From positions 3,255,401 to 3,319,400 of the forward strand of contig OX359198.1 of the NCBI GenBank assembly GCA_947172415.1: a stretch of 64,000 bases of DNA, given 5' to 3'. Position numbers and translations under genes: made by a program. Source of the stretch: Chondrosia reniformis. Lineage: Eukaryota; Porifera; Demospongiae; Chondrillida; Chondrillidae. Each line of letters opens with the position of its first letter. Position 1 is the first letter of the stretch. Shown here in pieces: positions 61,689 through 64,000 of this stretch. A model generated the notes under the pieces. The model was not told the DNA's origin. It made no database searches and saw nothing but the letters and a program-made list of their open reading frames with translations.

Positions 61689-64000
61689 TATATGTACTAG
61701 TTCTATGTACTAGTTCTATGTACATGTTGTATGTACTAGTTGTATGAATCAGTCGTATGTACTAGTTGTATGTAATAGTTGTATGTACTAGTTATGTGTA
61801 CTAGTTAACTGGACTAGTTATATGTACTGGTTAAATGTACTAGATCTATGTACTAGTCGTATGAACTAGTTGTATGTACTAGTTATTTACCAGTTATATG
61901 GACTAGTTATAAGTACGGGTTATATGTACTAGTTTTATGCCCTAGTTGTAGTACTAGTTTTATGTACTAATAGTGTTCGCTAGTTGTATGTACTAGTTGT
62001 TTATACTAGTCGTATGTATTTGTGGTATTTACTAATTTTATGTACTAATTGTATATAAAAATTGTTTGTACTAGTTGTATGTACTAATCGAATGTACTAT
62101 TTGAATGTATTACATAGTTGTATGTACTAGTTGTAAGTACACAATACTACTTGTATGTTCTAGTTGTATGTACTAGATCTTCCTATATTCACTAGGTGGA
62201 GGTTGTAGTTGTATGTACTCAATTGTAAGTAGTGGTTGCATGTTCTAATTGTATGTACTAATTGTATGTACTAGTTTTTCATGTAACAATTTTATGTATA
62301 TATACTAGTTTTATGTATATATCAGTTGTTTGTACTAGTAGTATGTTCTAGTTTTATGTACTATATATATGTACTAGTTATATGTGTATGTACTAGTTAT
62401 ATGTTATAGTTGTATGTACTAGTTATGTGTATTAGCTTTATGCAATAATGTTATGTACTAGTTGTTATGTACTAGTAAGTAGTTGCATGTACTAGTTGTG
62501 TGTACTAGTTGTATGTACTAGTAACTAGATGTATATACTAGCTGTATGTACTAGTTATATGTGCTCATTGTATATATTAGTTGTATGTACTAGTAAGTAG
62601 TTGCATGTACTAGTTATATGTACTAGTTGTATTTACTAGTTGCATGTACTAGTTGTTATGTACTAGTAAGTAGTTGCATGTACTAGTTATATATACCAGT
62701 TGTATGTACTAGTTGTATGTACTAGTTGTATGTACCAGTAACTAGATGTATGTACTAGCTGTGTGTACTAGTTGTATGTACTAGTAACTAGATGTATGTA
62801 CTAGTTATATGTGCTCATTGTATATATTAGTTGTATGTACTAGTAAGTAGTTGCATGTACTAGGTATATGTACTAGTTGTATGTAGTAGTTGCATGTACT
62901 AGTTTTATGTACTAGTAACTAGATGTATGTACTAACTGTATGTACTAGTGGTATGTACTAATTGTCTCTACTAGTTGTTTTTACTAATACGTAGTTGCCT
63001 GCACCAGTTATATGTACTAATTGTATGCACTAGTTGTATGTACTAGTTGTATGTACTACTTGTGTGTAATTGTTGTATGTACTAGTTATATTTAGTGGTT
63101 GTAGTTACTAGTTGTAAGTTTTAATTGTATTTACTAGTAAGTAGTTGCATGTACTAGTTGTGTGTACTATTTTTGTGTAATAGTTGTATGTATATACTAG
63201 TTGTATGTACTAGTTGTAAGTTGAGATATGTTCTAGTTGTATGTAGTAGGTTTGTGTAATTGTTGTATGCACTTGTTATATAAACTATTTGTATGTACTA
63301 ATTTTATGTACCAGTTGTATCTACTAGTGAGTTGTTGCACGTACTTGTTATATGTCCCAGTTGTATGTACTAGGTGAATGTACTGGTTGTATATACAAGT
63401 TGTTTGTTTATAATTATATGGACTAATTTTATATAGGTACTAGTTATGTGTAATTGTTGTATGTACTATTTATATGTACTAGTTGTATATACTAGTTGTA
63501 TGTACTAGTAACTAGATGTAAGTACTAGCTGTGTGTACTATATGTATGTACTAATTGCATGTACTCGTTGTATGTACTAGTAAGTTGTTGCATGTACTAG
63601 TTATATGTACTATTGTTGTTTAATAGTTTTATGTACTAGTAAATAGAACTAGTTGTATTTACTAGTAACTAGATGTAAGTTCTAGCTGTATGTACTAGTT
63701 TTATGTACTAGCTTTATATACTAGTTTTATGTACTAGATACTAGTTGTATATACTTGTTTTATGCACTAGTTATATGTATTAATTGTATTTACTAATTGT
63801 GTGCAATTGTTGTTGTTACTAGTTGTTGTAGTAGTAACTAGTTGAATGTACTACTTGTATTTACTAATTGTATGTACTAATTGTATGTACTAGTGGTATA
63901 AAGTTTTATGAACTAGATGTATATACTAGTAATATGTAATAGTTGTAAGAACTAATTGTATGTACTAGTTGTATATACTAGTTATATGTACTAGGTGTAT
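61689..64000 (-). repeat. 13-bp array, right arm, diverged flank
   Basis: TGTATGTACTAGT units continue to the window end, with simple local patterns (CTAGTAACTAGATGTATG, CTAGTAAGTAGTTGCATG). It lacks islands (i)-(iii). Around 62080-62250 a string of variants follows HOR order (compare 40490-40640) with clear divergence. No gene is visible. Confidence 0.93.

Noticed and set aside
19571-64000. Telomeric repeat
   Set aside because: The strand asymmetry is suggestive, but the unit TGTATGTACTAGT is 13 bp, GC-poor and degenerate, unlike TTAGGG-type repeats; it is also interrupted by islands.

Overview
This window is almost entirely repetitive, low-GC eukaryotic DNA, most likely from an invertebrate metazoan; sponge or cnidarian is a low-confidence guess. 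The evidence for this is the DDE transposase, two kinds of non-LTR retrotransposon fossil, several non-autonomous DNA elements, and no operons or ordinary host genes. The only intact protein-coding gene I can support is a 618-residue transposase at 27108-28964. No tRNA, rRNA or CRISPR locus was found.

Layout. (1) 1-3437: a satellite of 122-123 bp units, about 28 copies, each made of two related halves of about 61 bp. (2) 3438-19566: the left arm of a degenerate 13-bp tandem array, reading ACTAGTACATACA on the + strand. It is interrupted by a Tigger/pogo-like element (3582-5116) that itself carries a fold-back element (3788-4540), by two related short elements (5705-6065 and 16040-16431), and by a stray piece of the 123-bp satellite. 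(3) At about 19565-19570 the array flips: from there to the window end the same motif reads TGTATGTACTAGT, so the A/C-rich strand becomes T/G-rich. (4) 19571 to about 60155: the right arm is organised as a higher-order repeat (HOR) of about 9.1 kb. Each unit carries three non-13-bp islands: (i) about 280 bp, a fossil of a LINE endonuclease; (ii) about 1.25 kb, flanked by a short inverted repeat; (iii) about 130 bp. Island (i) starts at 24981, 33376, 42473 and 51578, and island (ii) begins exactly 682 bp later in every unit. In the first unit the end of island (ii), the following array and the expected copy of island (iii) are replaced by the transposase element (26769-29391). In the second full unit a second fold-back copy is inserted (39601-40352). 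(5) 60438-61688: a 5'-truncated, frameshifted retrotransposon with a restriction-like endonuclease. (6) 61689-64000: more diverged 13-bp array running off the window.

The pieces do not form a pathway. The story is one of satellite growth: a 13-bp unit expanded, captured mobile-element fragments, and was then re-amplified together with them as a near-identical 9-kb HOR. The HOR copies act as empty-site controls for later insertions. The sharp orientation flip and HOR organisation resemble structural satellite such as centromeric or subtelomeric arrays, but that role is inference only.
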